DNA of 64,000 bases from Primorskyibacter flagellatus (GTDB taxonomy: Bacteria > Pseudomonadota > Alphaproteobacteria > Rhodobacterales > Rhodobacteraceae), in NCBI RefSeq assembly GCF_900176485.1, contig NZ_FWYD01000002.1, positions 481,898-545,897 of the forward strand. The letters are read 5' to 3'. Each line of letters begins with the position of its first letter. The stretch's first letter is position 1. The translations under genes were made by a program, and so were the position numbers. Shown here in pieces: positions 39,896 to 48,924 of this stretch. The notes beneath the pieces are model-generated. The model was not told the origin of the DNA, searched no databases, and saw only the letters and a list, made by a program, of their open reading frames with translations.

Positions 39896-40579
39896 CTATT
39901 TCCGAAGCTGCTGCGCCGCAACATACCCTGTGAACGTTCCAAGCCATTGCCTTGTGCTGACAATGTCGCCGGCGCCATCCACGAGGTAGGTATTGCTGAA
40001 CGAACCGTCCGGCCCGATGCATTGCGCTGTCATTTTCTGGGCTACGGTGTTGATCGCACCCAGTTTCACCGGTGCCGTACCGTCACGCGAGACTGCGCAG
40101 GTATATTGTGACGTTGCCGTGACATCCTCGCCGGTCAAAAAGCGCATCGTGTAGGGCGCTGAACCGCCGGATTTGCGCGAGACCAGGGACAGCAACGCGT
40201 TTTCTTCGGATGACATCAGATCGCCACCAAGCCCGCGTGTCGATGTAATCATGCCACCGCGGAAGGTCAGCGTTTGCCGTTGTTCGGTTGCGTAAGTCCG
40301 GTAGTGTCCGTTTTGAGCGATCTGAATGACCAGCGCACTTGCCTTGCGGGATTCAACCGTTACCAGCGCCAGTGGTCCGGCCTTTGTCGCGAGAGCCTGA
40401 TTGATCTGTGCGACAGTGACCTGCGGCGGTTCCGTCTTGCGCGATCTCGCCACCGTGCCGTTCACCAACTGTTTAAACACTTCCGTGCGCTGCTCTTGGG
40501 CCGTGTCGTTGCCACAGGATGCCAGCCCGATCAGTGCAGCAAGGGCGAGGAGGACGCGTGAAATGCGTGGTATGATCAT
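39896..40579 (-). CDS. yjbF: YjbF-family outer-membrane lipoprotein
   Basis: 227 residues with a lipoprotein signal (hydrophobic 8-19, lipobox LASC, lipid Cys22). The mature part is beta-rich and matches the YjbF/GfcB-like lipoproteins linked to exopolysaccharide export. Its start overlaps the end of yjbH by 4 bp. Convergent with the sugar transferase, 14 bp away. Function is by family and pairing; no enzymatic motif is seen. Confidence 0.85.
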   Translation of the reverse strand: MIIPRISRVLLALAALIGLASCGNDTAQEQRTEVFKQLVNGTVARSRKTEPPQVTVAQINQALATKAGPLALVTVESRKASALVIQIAQNGHYRTYATEQRQTLTFRGGMITSTRGLGGDLMSSEENALLSLVSRKSGGSAPYTMRFLTGEDVTATSQYTCAVSRDGTAPVKLGAINTVAQKMTAQCIGPDGSFSNTYLVDGAGDIVSTRQWLGTFTGYVAAQQLRK

Positions 40580-42705
40580 CTCCAGAACTTTCCCCAGGTC
40601 TTGGCCAATTCCGGCCGGTGGTAATCACGGACCTGTTCGTACAACCGTCCATCAACATTCAGCCGTGCGCCGCCATCCCGGGTCAGAGACTTGATCTCGG
40701 CGTTGTTGGCCTGACGAGAGGGCTGTCCCAGCACCCAGCCCAGCGGGATCGACAGCCGAATGCCCTTGTCGAAAGAGCCTTCGCCAAAATCGTCATAAGA
40801 AACATCAGTAAAGGTCGCAAAAGCCCCGACACGCCAGCCGTTTGCAAATTCACGGTCCAGCGCGACAGTGGCACCATAATCGCCTGCAAGATAGCGGCCC
40901 ACATCCAGCTGCCCGTGAAAGCCGTTGCCGAAATCGTAATAGGCCGAGGCGTGGCCAGTCAGAACCTCATAGTCCCGAAGGCCCAGCATCTGATCATAAT
41001 CGCGCTGCTTGACGAAGTTCAGCTCGACGCCCAAGGCCAGCGGACTGCCGACCTGCTTCCACAGCAACTCTCCCGAGGCACCCGCGTACATCTCTTCAAG
41101 GTAGCCCAACGTCACGCGGCTGTAGAGGTTCTTGCCCGGACGTCCATAGGCGGCAAGCGTCAGATGTTCGATCGCCGGATCACCCTCTTTGGAATATTTC
41201 GCATAGTCGGTTCGCACGCGGGGCAGTCCTGATGGGTCATTACGCGTTACATCATCCAGATTGCCGCCGATTTTCTTGGTCACGGCGCCGGACAGCACGA
41301 GATTCGGCAAAACCCGGTAATCAGCTTTCAGGCGGACGCCCGCGTCGGCGCGCACGGGGTTGTCCGGATCAAATGCGCTGAGCGCGATATACGGATTGAA
41401 CGCCCAGGTGAAGCGCGGATAAAGTCCGGCTTCGGGGGCAGGGGCCATGTTATAGCCATCCAGAATGCGCGCCTTCGCCAGCATTTCTGTCGCGGCATCA
41501 TTTTCAAGCGCCTCAAGATCGCTTCGCTGGATTGATACGGCAGACATGGCCATTCCGTTGACAACGGGGACGATGACGAATTCTTCCACCGAAGCCGGCA
41601 GGACGCGGCTCATGGCGCGTGCCGTACGACCAATTGCTTGCGGCGCGGCACCGTACCGTGGATTGCGAAGCCGGATCGTGGCGCGGCGTGGTTCAAGCTT
41701 CAGCGCTTCTAAAACTAGGCCCTCGCGTTCCAAGGATGATTTCAAGGCAGATTTTGCATTGGCCGATGTCGCGGCAGAGTCCGTTGTCCACCCCAGGTCC
41801 TGCACCGCGGCCGGGCTTCGAACTGCAACCGGAAGCGGTGCAGTTTCGGTGCCACCGGGGACCTGAGCGCGCTTGGGGTTGGTAAAGAGCGTGAACTGTG
41901 CGCCGACTTCGGTCCCGTATACATGATACAAGGACAACTGGTTGCCATTGTTAAAGCGATAGTCAATCCCGTAGTTCCACGGAGATTCCCGATCAAACTG
42001 TCCGGTAGTGCTTTCCTGAACGTAGTCGTCCGAAGAGTATTCCAGCTTAAATGTCAGGCTTTTGTTCGGCGAATAGCTGACCCCGCCGAAAGGCGCAACA
42101 TCACCCCGGAACCAGCGATCGTAGGTCGGCACGCCACCCTGACCCAAAAGCTCTGCCGGGCGGTCACCCGTGTCGCCGATGGCACCATAGCTGCCCAACC
42201 GACCCCAGCCCAAACCGCCGGTGACGCGTAGTCCCGGCACCAGCTCTTTTGTAGCGACAAGGTATTCGCCGCCATAAAGACCGGTTCCGATGAAATCCTG
42301 AAGCCCCACGGTGATCGCCGGAAGGGTCTGTGTTTCGGTCAGAAGTTCATAGCGCAGATCGAAACTGCGGTCGAAATATCGCCCATTGACGTTGCCCGGT
42401 GCCGGAAAGTTCTCGATTGCCGAGTAGCGGAAGCTGCCGGACAGGCGGGGCGTGATCTGGAAATTCAAAGTAGCGCGCGTGGTGTCGCCAAACCGCGAAA
42501 CGGTGGTTGCCAGCGTTGCATCCGGGGCGGGGCCTGCGGTTGGCATGTCAATCAGACCAGGGCTGCCATATAGGTTGTACCCCGGTAAGCCTTGCGCAAG
42601 CGCCAGTGTACTCGGCAGCGCTGTCATCAGTGCAAGAATGCTCGCGGCGCACAATGCTCGGCCACGCCAAGAGCCAGTGTATCTTGTCAGGCCGGTTTGC
42701 GTCAT
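40576..42705 (-). CDS. yjbH: YjbH-like outer-membrane beta-barrel protein of exopolysaccharide production
   Basis: 709 residues with a signal peptide ending at LALAQG (about residue 38). The rest alternates short amphipathic strands with aromatic girdles (GSFRYSAIENF, FKLEYSSDDYV, GHASAYYDFGNG), as in the YjbH family (PF06082), predicted to form porin-like barrels for polysaccharide passage. Pairs with yjbF in a two-gene operon and lies opposite ugd-epimerase-transferase, suggesting one secretion pathway. Confidence 0.87.
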   Translation of the reverse strand: MTQTGLTRYTGSWRGRALCAASILALMTALPSTLALAQGLPGYNLYGSPGLIDMPTAGPAPDATLATTVSRFGDTTRATLNFQITPRLSGSFRYSAIENFPAPGNVNGRYFDRSFDLRYELLTETQTLPAITVGLQDFIGTGLYGGEYLVATKELVPGLRVTGGLGWGRLGSYGAIGDTGDRPAELLGQGGVPTYDRWFRGDVAPFGGVSYSPNKSLTFKLEYSSDDYVQESTTGQFDRESPWNYGIDYRFNNGNQLSLYHVYGTEVGAQFTLFTNPKRAQVPGGTETAPLPVAVRSPAAVQDLGWTTDSAATSANAKSALKSSLEREGLVLEALKLEPRRATIRLRNPRYGAAPQAIGRTARAMSRVLPASVEEFVIVPVVNGMAMSAVSIQRSDLEALENDAATEMLAKARILDGYNMAPAPEAGLYPRFTWAFNPYIALSAFDPDNPVRADAGVRLKADYRVLPNLVLSGAVTKKIGGNLDDVTRNDPSGLPRVRTDYAKYSKEGDPAIEHLTLAAYGRPGKNLYSRVTLGYLEEMYAGASGELLWKQVGSPLALGVELNFVKQRDYDQMLGLRDYEVLTGHASAYYDFGNGFHGQLDVGRYLAGDYGATVALDREFANGWRVGAFATFTDVSYDDFGEGSFDKGIRLSIPLGWVLGQPSRQANNAEIKSLTRDGGARLNVDGRLYEQVRDYHRPELAKTWGKFWR

Positions 42706-42928
42706 GTCTGGATCCGTTCGTCGTGTAGGCGCATCTTTCTTTTGCTAAGCCAATGGCGCACGCAAGTCTATTGCCTGAAGGCTCACAGCAAAATGTTTGT
42801 GGGATAAACGGCACGTCTGGCCGTATCTGACGGCCGCGACGGCAATTAACTGCTCATTTTTAATTGTTAAGGGGGGCGTAACGGTTGCCTTGATAGGTCT
42901 GAAGTCGGGTGAGAAAAAGGTGGTAGAT

Positions 42929-43774
42929 ATGGTTGCGCAAACAAATGCGTCGCCGGTTGTCATCATCAAACGGAAAAAGGTTGTTGCGGCCGACGGACAC
43001 CATGGTGGTGCTTGGAAGGTTGCATATGCGGACTTCGTGACCGCAATGATGGCCTTTTTCATGTTGATGTGGCTTCTGAACGCGACAACGGAAAAACAAC
43101 GTCAGGGCATCGCGGATTATTTCAGTCCGACCATCGCGATCAGTCGGATTGCCGGTGGCGGGGATGGAAATTTCGGTGGAAACAGCATCTTCACGGAAGA
43201 TGCCTTGCCGCAGACCGGGACCGGGTCAAGCAGCCTGCGACCGACAGAATCCAACCAAGCGCGTGGATGGTCGGATGCTGGCTCGGACGAGGATAAGGAC
43301 GATGCCCAGGATGAACAGTTCGCCGCTGTGGAAGAAGCGCTTTTGGGTCGAAGTGGCGAAAGTATGCTGGCGGACGAGATGCTTCGGCACATCGTGACCA
43401 AAGTGACGGATGAAGGGCTTGTGATCGAGATGCACGATCTCGAAGAAACACCGCTGTTTACGGATGACATGGAGCCGACAGCAATGTTGGAGTCGATTGT
43501 TGCGGCTCTTGCCGAGGCGTCTAAAATTGTCACCAACCCGGTAGCGATCGAGGGCCATGTCCGGTCAGTCCCGGTTGTGATGACATCCCGGCCAGTGTGG
43601 GACCAGTCCTCCGCGCGCGCTGATGCTGTCAGAAAGCTTCTTGAATCAGAAAGACTTATGCCAGAACGCTTTGCAAGACTGACGGGACATGCTGATAGGG
43701 ATCTGGCAAACTTCAATCCGATGTCCGTACGCAATAACCGTGTTGAGGTCATCTTCCTTCGCACCAATATCTGA
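42929..43774 (+). CDS. motB: Flagellar motor stator protein MotB
   Basis: 281 residues from ATG 42929, behind AAGGTGG. After a short basic N-terminus (VVIIKRKKV) comes the MotB plug/transmembrane segment WKVAYADFVTAMMAFFMLMWLL with the proton-carrying Asp of YADFVTAMM. The C-terminal OmpA-like domain is recognisable (LFTDDMEP, IEGHVRS, RADAVRKLL, RVEVIFLR), although the usual GHTD is changed to GHVR. No motA is adjacent, unlike in most genomes. Confidence 0.92.
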   Translation: MVAQTNASPVVIIKRKKVVAADGHHGGAWKVAYADFVTAMMAFFMLMWLLNATTEKQRQGIADYFSPTIAISRIAGGGDGNFGGNSIFTEDALPQTGTGSSSLRPTESNQARGWSDAGSDEDKDDAQDEQFAAVEEALLGRSGESMLADEMLRHIVTKVTDEGLVIEMHDLEETPLFTDDMEPTAMLESIVAALAEASKIVTNPVAIEGHVRSVPVVMTSRPVWDQSSARADAVRKLLESERLMPERFARLTGHADRDLANFNPMSVRNNRVEVIFLRTNI

Positions 43775-43811
43775 ACATGAAGAGAAACTTGATGAAGGAA
43801 ATTCAAGGTCA

Positions 43812-43826
43812 TTAGCGGGCTGTTAA
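43812..43826 (+). promoter_or_regulatory. Possible CtrA-binding site upstream of flgE
   Basis: TTAG-N7-TTAA, one base off the CtrA consensus TTAA-N7-TTAA, 58 bp before the flgE ATG. CtrA controls flagellar genes in Roseobacter-group bacteria. A single match by eye. Confidence 0.35.
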
Positions 43827-43883
43827 GCGAGCGAGCGTATCTGTTGCTCAGAGATCGACTCGATGCAGCAGAAGGGCTCGCGT

Positions 43884-45185
43884 ATGACCATTTCCAGTTC
43901 GCTAAATGCAGGTGTTGCCGGGCTTGCAAGCAATGCCACACGGCTTGGTACAATTTCCGACAACATCTCAAACTCTTCCACCTACGGATACAAGCGGGTG
44001 GAAACGGATTTTCAGTCGATGGTGCTGGCGTCAGGCGGTGGTACATATTCCGCGGGCGGAGTCAGGGCGACGACACAGCGACTGATTGGCCAGGACGGCC
44101 CGCTTATTTCGACCTCCAACGCCAACGATTTGGCTGTCCGCAATCGCGGGTTTCTGCCGGTGGCGCGGGCCACGGATGTGGAAGCAGGGAACGGCAATCC
44201 AAAGATGCTGCTGACCACGACAGGGTCGTTTCGGACAGATTCAGAAGGGTATCTGCGCAGCACGAATGATCTGATGCTGCTCGGCTGGCCGGCAAATTCG
44301 GACGGCAGCATTGGAACTTTTTCTCGCGATTCCAGCGACGGGCTTGAACCTGTGCGCGTCAACCTGAATCAGTTCTCTGCTGAACCCACAACGCGGATGT
44401 CATTGGGTGTCAATCTGCCAGCGACCATGACGGATGCGGGATCGCCAGGAACCGCGCAGCCTCTCTCGGTTGAGTATTTCGACAATATGGGCCGTTCGGA
44501 GAATATAGAGGCAAGCTTTACACCTACGGTGCCGGCTTCGGGAACTTCGAATGAATGGACCATGGTGCTGCGTGACAGTGCCTCGGGCGGCGCTGTGATT
44601 GGCGAATATACGCTGACATTCGACGACAGTCGCGGCTCTGGCGGCAACCTCGCCAGCGTGACGACAATCTCCGGCGGCACTTATGACGGCACAACCGGCA
44701 CCGCGATTGTCAATGTGGATGGCGGCCCCATGGAAATCAGTATCGGAAGGCTCAACCAGAATGACGGGCTGACCCAGCTAGGCGACACGTTCGCGCCGCT
44801 GGATGTTTCCAAGGACGGTTCGCCGGTCGGCAACATGACGTCGGTGGAGGTCGATGAAACGGGCATGGTTCACGCCTATTTCGATACTGGTATCACGCGC
44901 ACAATTTATCAGGTGCCGCTTGTTGATGTGCCCAACCCGAACGGGCTCAAGGCTATGGACAAGCAAACTTACAGCCATTCGCCTGAAAGCGGTGCGTATT
45001 TCCTGTGGAACTCCGGTGACGGGCCTACGGGCGAAATCGCCACATTTGCACGCGAGGAGTCGACGACTGACGTGGCAAATGAACTGACGGACATGATCCA
45101 AACCCAAAGGGCCTATTCGTCCAACGCCAAGGTTATCCAAACCGTCGACGAAATGCTTCAGGAAACCACGAACATCAAACGCTGA
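43884..45185 (+). CDS. flgE: Flagellar hook protein FlgE
   Basis: 433 residues from ATG 43884. The N-terminal rod/hook signature MTISSSLNAGVAGLASNATR followed by LGTISDNISNSSTYGYKRV, and the C-terminal LTDMIQTQRAYSSNAKVIQTVDEMLQE helix, are those of axial flagellar proteins; the central Gly/Thr/Ser-rich region with VEYFDNMG belongs to FlgE. Hook subunit, secreted by the flagellar export apparatus. First gene of flgE-flgK-flgL-flgI. Confidence 0.94.
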   Translation: MTISSSLNAGVAGLASNATRLGTISDNISNSSTYGYKRVETDFQSMVLASGGGTYSAGGVRATTQRLIGQDGPLISTSNANDLAVRNRGFLPVARATDVEAGNGNPKMLLTTTGSFRTDSEGYLRSTNDLMLLGWPANSDGSIGTFSRDSSDGLEPVRVNLNQFSAEPTTRMSLGVNLPATMTDAGSPGTAQPLSVEYFDNMGRSENIEASFTPTVPASGTSNEWTMVLRDSASGGAVIGEYTLTFDDSRGSGGNLASVTTISGGTYDGTTGTAIVNVDGGPMEISIGRLNQNDGLTQLGDTFAPLDVSKDGSPVGNMTSVEVDETGMVHAYFDTGITRTIYQVPLVDVPNPNGLKAMDKQTYSHSPESGAYFLWNSGDGPTGEIATFAREESTTDVANELTDMIQTQRAYSSNAKVIQTVDEMLQETTNIKR

Positions 45186-45212
45186 AATGCAGGTTGATCC
45201 AAGGAGAAGACG

Positions 45213-46664
45213 ATGACCCTGAATGGAGCACTCTCCAATGCGCTGAGCGGGCTGAACGCCTCTGCCCGCGCCACGATCAACGTGTCATCCAATATCGCGA
45301 ACGCCCTGACCGATGGATATGGACGCCGCGAATTAACCGTCGAAAGCCGGATAGCGGGCAGTCATGGCGGCGTCGCGATCACCGGAACCCTACGTCATGT
45401 CGATCCGGTGATTCTGGCGGACCGTCGATTGGCCGACGCAGAGCTTGGCAACGCAAGTGATCTGGCGAGCTTTGCCGCGCGGATGGAGACGGGTATCGGC
45501 CTGCCCGGCGAAGCAGGGTCCGTGTCACAGGTAATTGCGGATTTTGACAGTGCGCTTGTCACCGCAGCCTCTCGGCCGGATTCAGAGGAACGGTTGGGAG
45601 CCGTCGCGCGCAGCGCAGAGGCGCTGGTCAACACGATCAACACAATATCTGACGGTATCAGCAGCGCTCGCGAAGACGCCGATGCAAAAATCGGCCAAAT
45701 GGTTGATCAACTCAACACGTCATTGAACAGAGTGGTTGATCTGAACAAGAAAATTTCCAGCGCAATCCATAAGGGACAGGATACGTCAAGCTTTCTCGAC
45801 GCTCGCCAAAAAGCTGTTGATGAAATCAGCGAAATGATTCCGGTTCACACGGTCGCACGAGAGCGCGGAGCGATTGCAATTTATTCGACGGGCGGGGCAA
45901 TCCTGCTGGAAGGTACGGCAATTGAAGTCGGCTTTGCAACGACTGGTAAGATCGAACCACAAATGACCTTGGCTGGCGGTCATTTGTCAGGCCTTACATT
46001 GAACGGACGTGCGGTTGATACATCTGCCGACAGCGGCGCGTTGCGTGGCGGAAGGTTGGGGGCCCAGTTACAGATCCGCGATGAAACGGCACCCGCCATG
46101 CAGGCGACTCTCGACGGGTTGGCGCGCGACCTTGCGGAACGGTTTGGGCCCGGTAGTGCCGATAGTACGATCACGGCTGGCAGTGCGGGCATGTTCACCG
46201 ATTGGGGGTCACCGTTCGACCCGAGTTTTGAAACCGGCTTCGCCAGCCGGATGGAGCTAAACTCATCTCTTGCGCAGGACGGCGGCAGTTTATGGAAATG
46301 GCGCGCAGGTATCGGTGCCACGACCCCAGGCGTTGTCGGGGATTCCGGGCTGCTCAACGGGCTGAAGCAGGCGCTTTCAACCAACACTTTGCCGTCTTCA
46401 TCCGCGCTGCCAAGCGTCCTGTCCACCCCGGATGCCCTGGCGGCCGGTCTCTTGTCGCAGATGTCATCCTTGCGATTGGGGGCTGATGATACGCTTGCCT
46501 ATGCCTCCAGCGCCCAGAACACCTTGAAAGAATTGGAACGCGGCCAGGGCGTTGATACCGATTACGAGCTTCAGAAGCTCATGGAGTTCGAAAACAGTTA
46601 TGCCGCGAACGCTCGTGTCATTCAGACCGTGGATGAAATGCTACAGGCCATTCTCAACATTTAG
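45213..46664 (+). CDS. flgK: Flagellar hook-filament junction protein FlgK (HAP1)
   Basis: 483 residues, compact for FlgK. N-terminal LNGALSNALSGLNASARATINVSSNIAN and C-terminal LMEFENSYAANARVIQTVDEMLQAILNI helices form the conserved D0 domain; coiled helices occupy about 140-200. It is the first junction protein between hook and filament. Sits 27 bp after flgE and 8 bp before flgL. Confidence 0.93.
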   Translation: MTLNGALSNALSGLNASARATINVSSNIANALTDGYGRRELTVESRIAGSHGGVAITGTLRHVDPVILADRRLADAELGNASDLASFAARMETGIGLPGEAGSVSQVIADFDSALVTAASRPDSEERLGAVARSAEALVNTINTISDGISSAREDADAKIGQMVDQLNTSLNRVVDLNKKISSAIHKGQDTSSFLDARQKAVDEISEMIPVHTVARERGAIAIYSTGGAILLEGTAIEVGFATTGKIEPQMTLAGGHLSGLTLNGRAVDTSADSGALRGGRLGAQLQIRDETAPAMQATLDGLARDLAERFGPGSADSTITAGSAGMFTDWGSPFDPSFETGFASRMELNSSLAQDGGSLWKWRAGIGATTPGVVGDSGLLNGLKQALSTNTLPSSSALPSVLSTPDALAAGLLSQMSSLRLGADDTLAYASSAQNTLKELERGQGVDTDYELQKLMEFENSYAANARVIQTVDEMLQAILNI

Positions 46665-46672
46665 GAGCGACC

Positions 46673-47674
46673 ATGCAGACACTTGGCGATCTTGCCCAGG
46701 GTATGACCCTGCGGTTCCACCAAAGCCGGATAAAATCCGAAATGGGCCAGTTAAATTCTGAAATCGCGACAGGGCAAGTCCGCGACAAGGCAGAGCGCGT
46801 CGGCGGTGATTTCCGTCAGCTGGCGGGTATTCAGCATAATCTGACCAGGCTGGAAGGTTACAGCATCGCAACAGCTGAAGCGAGCCAGATTGCCGGTACG
46901 TTACAAACCATCCTTGGCAAGGTTCAGGATGAGGCTCAGGCGTTGGCAGCCCCGTTGACAGGTGTCGGAATGAACACTCTGCCGGCCACGCGTGAAGCGC
47001 TGGGGACAGAAGCGCTCGATCGTTTGGGTGCGATGATCGGCGCGCTCAATACGCAATCTGGCGGTCGCAGTTATCTTTCCGGGACTTCAACGGACCAATC
47101 TCCGCTGGCAGATGTTTCGACCCTGATGACGGCCCTTCGGGGCGCGATTTCAGGGCAGACCACAACCTTAGGGGTGATTACCGCGCTTGACAATTGGTTC
47201 ACCGCGCCGGCCGGTTTTGACGCTGTAATGTATCAGGGCGGAACCCAGGATCTTGCATCGCTTCGATTGGGCGAAACGGAAACTGCCGATATTGCGCTTC
47301 GCGCTGACGATGAAACCTTGCGAAATATCCTCAAGAACACTGCACTTGCCGCGCTGGCGACCGATGCATCCGTCGGTTTGCCAATGGGTATTCAGGTCGA
47401 TTTGCAAAACCATGCCGGCGCAGCCTTGCTGACGGTCAATGACGACATAACCGATCTGCGCGCCAAGATCGGCACCCTTGAGGCGCGGATTGAAGAGACG
47501 TCGATACGCAATGCGGCCGAGGTTTCCAGTCTCTCACAGGCCCGCAATTCACTGTTGGAGGCAGATCCCTACGAAACAGCCAGCCGACTTGAAGAAGTGC
47601 AGTATCAGTTGGAAACGGTTTATGCCCTGACGGCGCGTTCCGCTCGCCTGTCCTTGTTGGAGTATCTCCGGTGA
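46673..47674 (+). CDS. flgL: Flagellar hook-filament junction protein FlgL (HAP3)
   Basis: 333 residues with flagellin-like ends: a N-terminal helix with MTLRFHQSRIKSEMGQLNSEIATG, and a C-terminal coiled region ending in VYALTARSARLSLLEYLR. Position between flgK and flgI and length support FlgL rather than flagellin. Its TGA overlaps the GTG start of flgI by 4 bp. Confidence 0.9.
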   Translation: MQTLGDLAQGMTLRFHQSRIKSEMGQLNSEIATGQVRDKAERVGGDFRQLAGIQHNLTRLEGYSIATAEASQIAGTLQTILGKVQDEAQALAAPLTGVGMNTLPATREALGTEALDRLGAMIGALNTQSGGRSYLSGTSTDQSPLADVSTLMTALRGAISGQTTTLGVITALDNWFTAPAGFDAVMYQGGTQDLASLRLGETETADIALRADDETLRNILKNTALAALATDASVGLPMGIQVDLQNHAGAALLTVNDDITDLRAKIGTLEARIEETSIRNAAEVSSLSQARNSLLEADPYETASRLEEVQYQLETVYALTARSARLSLLEYLR

Positions 47675-48780
47675 AAACTGTGATGAAATGGGTCGCATTG
47701 GGAATTTCCTTGTTGATCTCGCTACCCGCGCAGGCGCAATCCATTCGGATCAAAGACCTGGTCGAGTTCGACGGTGTGCGCGGCAATGATCTGGTCGGCT
47801 ACGGCTTGGTTGTCGGTTTGAACGGAACAGGCGACGGCCTTCGAAACGCGCCCTTCACCGAAGAGATCATGAGCAATATCCTCGAAAGACTTGGCGTCAA
47901 TGTCTCGGGAGAACAGTTCAGGCCGAAAAATGTGGCTGCGGTCTTTGTGACGTCCGTCTTGCCGCCCTTCGCCCGTGCGGGGGGGCAGGTTGATGTAACA
48001 GTGTCGGCCATCGGTGACGCAAAAAGCCTGCTTGGTGGTACATTGGTGATGACGCCACTCAATGCTGCTGATGGCGAAATCTACGCTGTGGCCCAAGGTA
48101 CGGTGATTGCAGGCGGCGCGTCCGCAGAAGGCGAGGCCGCAGCTGTGATACAAGGCGTGCCCACTTCGGGTGTTATTCCGTCCGGGGCGCGCGTCGAGCG
48201 CGAAGTCGACTTCGATTTTTCTTCGCTGTCAACGCTGCGACTCGCATTGCGCGAGCCTGACTTTACAACCGCGGCGCGGATAGAAACGGCGCTGAACAAC
48301 AATTTTCGGGGGTCGGTCGCGCGCATGTTGGATTCCGGCACCGTTGAACTGAATATTGAACGGACCGGCGCGTCGTCACCGGCCCACGCGCTCGTTCGAG
48401 TGGAAAATCTGGTGATCGAACCCGAACGTCGCGCCCGCGTCGTTGTCGATCAGCGCTCCGGCACCATTGTCATGGGGTCCGATGTCCGAATTTCTCGTGT
48501 TGCCGTTTCTCAGGGCAACTTAACGCTCAGGATTGCGGAGCAGCCTGTTGCCGTTCAACCCAGCCCGTTCAGCGATGGTGAAACGGTTGTCGTACCGCGC
48601 AGTCAGGCCGAAATTACCGAAGAACCCGGCCCAAGTCTTGCCGAGGTGCCCGGCGGCACATCCCTATCAGAAGTCATCGCTGGTCTGAACGCCCTTGGCG
48701 TCAATCCGCGCGACATGATTGATATTCTCAAGAGCATAAAAGCCGCCGGCGCGCTTCATGCTGAATTTGTCGTACGCTGA
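47671..48780 (+). CDS. flgI: Flagellar P-ring protein FlgI
   Basis: 369 residues with a signal peptide cleaved after AQA (about residue 22). Typical FlgI motifs: IRIKDLVEFDGVRGNDLVGYGLVVGL (here split as IRIKDLV...LVGYGLVVGLNGTGD), the central MLERLGV-like NILERLGVNV, VTVSAIGDAKSLLGGTL and the C-terminal LNALGVNPRDMIDILKSIKAAGAL. Forms the periplasmic P-ring bushing. Starts with GTG coupled to flgL. A small GCGCGAT hairpin (48783-48802) follows the stop. Confidence 0.95.
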   Translation: MKTVMKWVALGISLLISLPAQAQSIRIKDLVEFDGVRGNDLVGYGLVVGLNGTGDGLRNAPFTEEIMSNILERLGVNVSGEQFRPKNVAAVFVTSVLPPFARAGGQVDVTVSAIGDAKSLLGGTLVMTPLNAADGEIYAVAQGTVIAGGASAEGEAAAVIQGVPTSGVIPSGARVEREVDFDFSSLSTLRLALREPDFTTAARIETALNNNFRGSVARMLDSGTVELNIERTGASSPAHALVRVENLVIEPERRARVVVDQRSGTIVMGSDVRISRVAVSQGNLTLRIAEQPVAVQPSPFSDGETVVVPRSQAEITEEPGPSLAEVPGGTSLSEVIAGLNALGVNPRDMIDILKSIKAAGALHAEFVVR

Positions 48781-48924
48781 CGGCGCGATCGTAAAATCGC
48801 GCGTGAATCCCAGATCTCGCAAATTTGATTAACTTTGCGGAAATCTATCGGCCTTAACACAAAAAGGGTTGCTTCAGCACTGTCTAGGACCACCGCGCTG
48901 TAGCTATCTTATTGGAGTCGAGAC

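Noticed and set aside
42706..42928. Extended N-terminus for motB or regulatory TTAA repeats
   Set aside because: MotB starts well at 42929; the TTAA half-sites do not have the N7 spacing of a CtrA box.
48783..48802. GCGCGAT...ATCGCGC hairpin after flgI as a terminator
   Set aside because: Seven-bp stem without a T tract; may be a weak structure only.
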